Of a DNA stretch of 64,000 bases, positions 63,901 through 64,000 are shown one piece after another. The position numbers and the translations under genes are program-made. Position 1 is the first letter of the stretch. The number at the start of each line of letters is the position of its first letter. The stretch spans positions 21,984,001-22,048,000 of the forward strand of contig NC_135064.1 in NCBI RefSeq assembly GCF_051401765.1, written 5' to 3'. The stretch comes from Calliopsis andreniformis (lineage: Eukaryota > Arthropoda > Insecta > Hymenoptera > Andrenidae). The notes under the pieces are model-generated. The model made no database searches, was not told the origin of the DNA, and saw only the letters and a program-made list of their open reading frames with translations.

Positions 63901-64000
63901 CTCGCTGCGTTCGCCTCGGTTACGAATACTAGAAGTGGAAAACATGCGAGATCACCGTTAAGGTTTCGGAAGTAGCTTTCAGAGAGTCGCAGACACGCGA

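Larger units (their letters stand above)
51006..64000. other. AT-rich right end without supportable genes
   Basis: No coding sequence could be supported. GC-richer islands lie at about 51020-51260, 57000-57600, 60000-60500, 61150-61470 and 62200-62580. The islands near 57.2 and 61.3 kb have A/C-rich left and G/T-rich right flanks. A good acceptor at 53529 (long pyrimidine tract, then TTTTCAG) opens only 23 codons in the phase needed by the secreted-protein exon. Frames of 100-135 codons at 56929-57336 and 60181-60495 (minus) and 62241-62600 (plus) lack any domain. Confidence 0.4.

Overview
The window looks like nuclear DNA from an insect, most plausibly a hymenopteran. The evidence is a long AT-rich background rich in CpG-bearing motifs, broken by short GC-rich islands, together with GT-AG introns of a few hundred bases, a TA-flanked inverted-repeat transposon, a solo LTR and an arthropod-style class A receptor. 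No bacterial-type operons, rRNA, tRNA or CRISPR arrays were seen. The order Hymenoptera is an inference from base composition.

Only one gene can be assembled completely: a four-exon, minus-strand orphan GPCR (coding 15338 to 12167, 313 residues). All four splice junctions keep frame, and every landmark of the seven-helix fold is present except the end of the TM7 NPxxY motif. Three further coding pieces are supported less strongly. They are a first coding exon of a secreted, histidine-rich protein on the plus strand (45663-46141), a terminal exon with a short membrane segment and basic tail on the minus strand (30664-31098), and an acidic minus-strand exon running off the left edge (1-205). 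None could be given a function.

Layout: 1-205, edge exon. 206-7229, AT-rich with two GC-rich islands. 7232-7780, a DNA transposon of the long-inverted-repeat MITE type. 7783-11616, no gene, with a GA microsatellite and a GC-rich block at 10.4-11.3 kb. 11617-15800, the GPCR gene with its tail and leader. 15.8-30.6 kb, no gene, with GC-rich islands at 16.6-17.2, 17.9-18.4 and 23.0-24.8 kb. 30.66-31.1 kb, terminal exon. 31.1-45.4 kb, islands at 32.2-33.0, 33.6-34.6, 35.1-35.75, 37.4-38.3, 39.0-39.5 and 40.7-41.6 kb. 45.4-46.14 kb, secreted-protein exon. 46.1-64 kb, AT-rich with a 295-bp solo LTR (50707-51001), islands near 48.2-48.7, 57.0-57.6 and 61.2-61.5 kb, a G-quadruplex-prone run and an 8-bp minisatellite.

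The most unusual signal is not a gene. Many GC-rich islands, and the GPCR exons too, are bordered on the left by G-poor, A/C-rich sequence and on the right by C-poor, G/T-rich sequence, giving a saw-tooth strand skew. The skew reverses inside a single GPCR intron, so transcription of that gene alone does not explain it.
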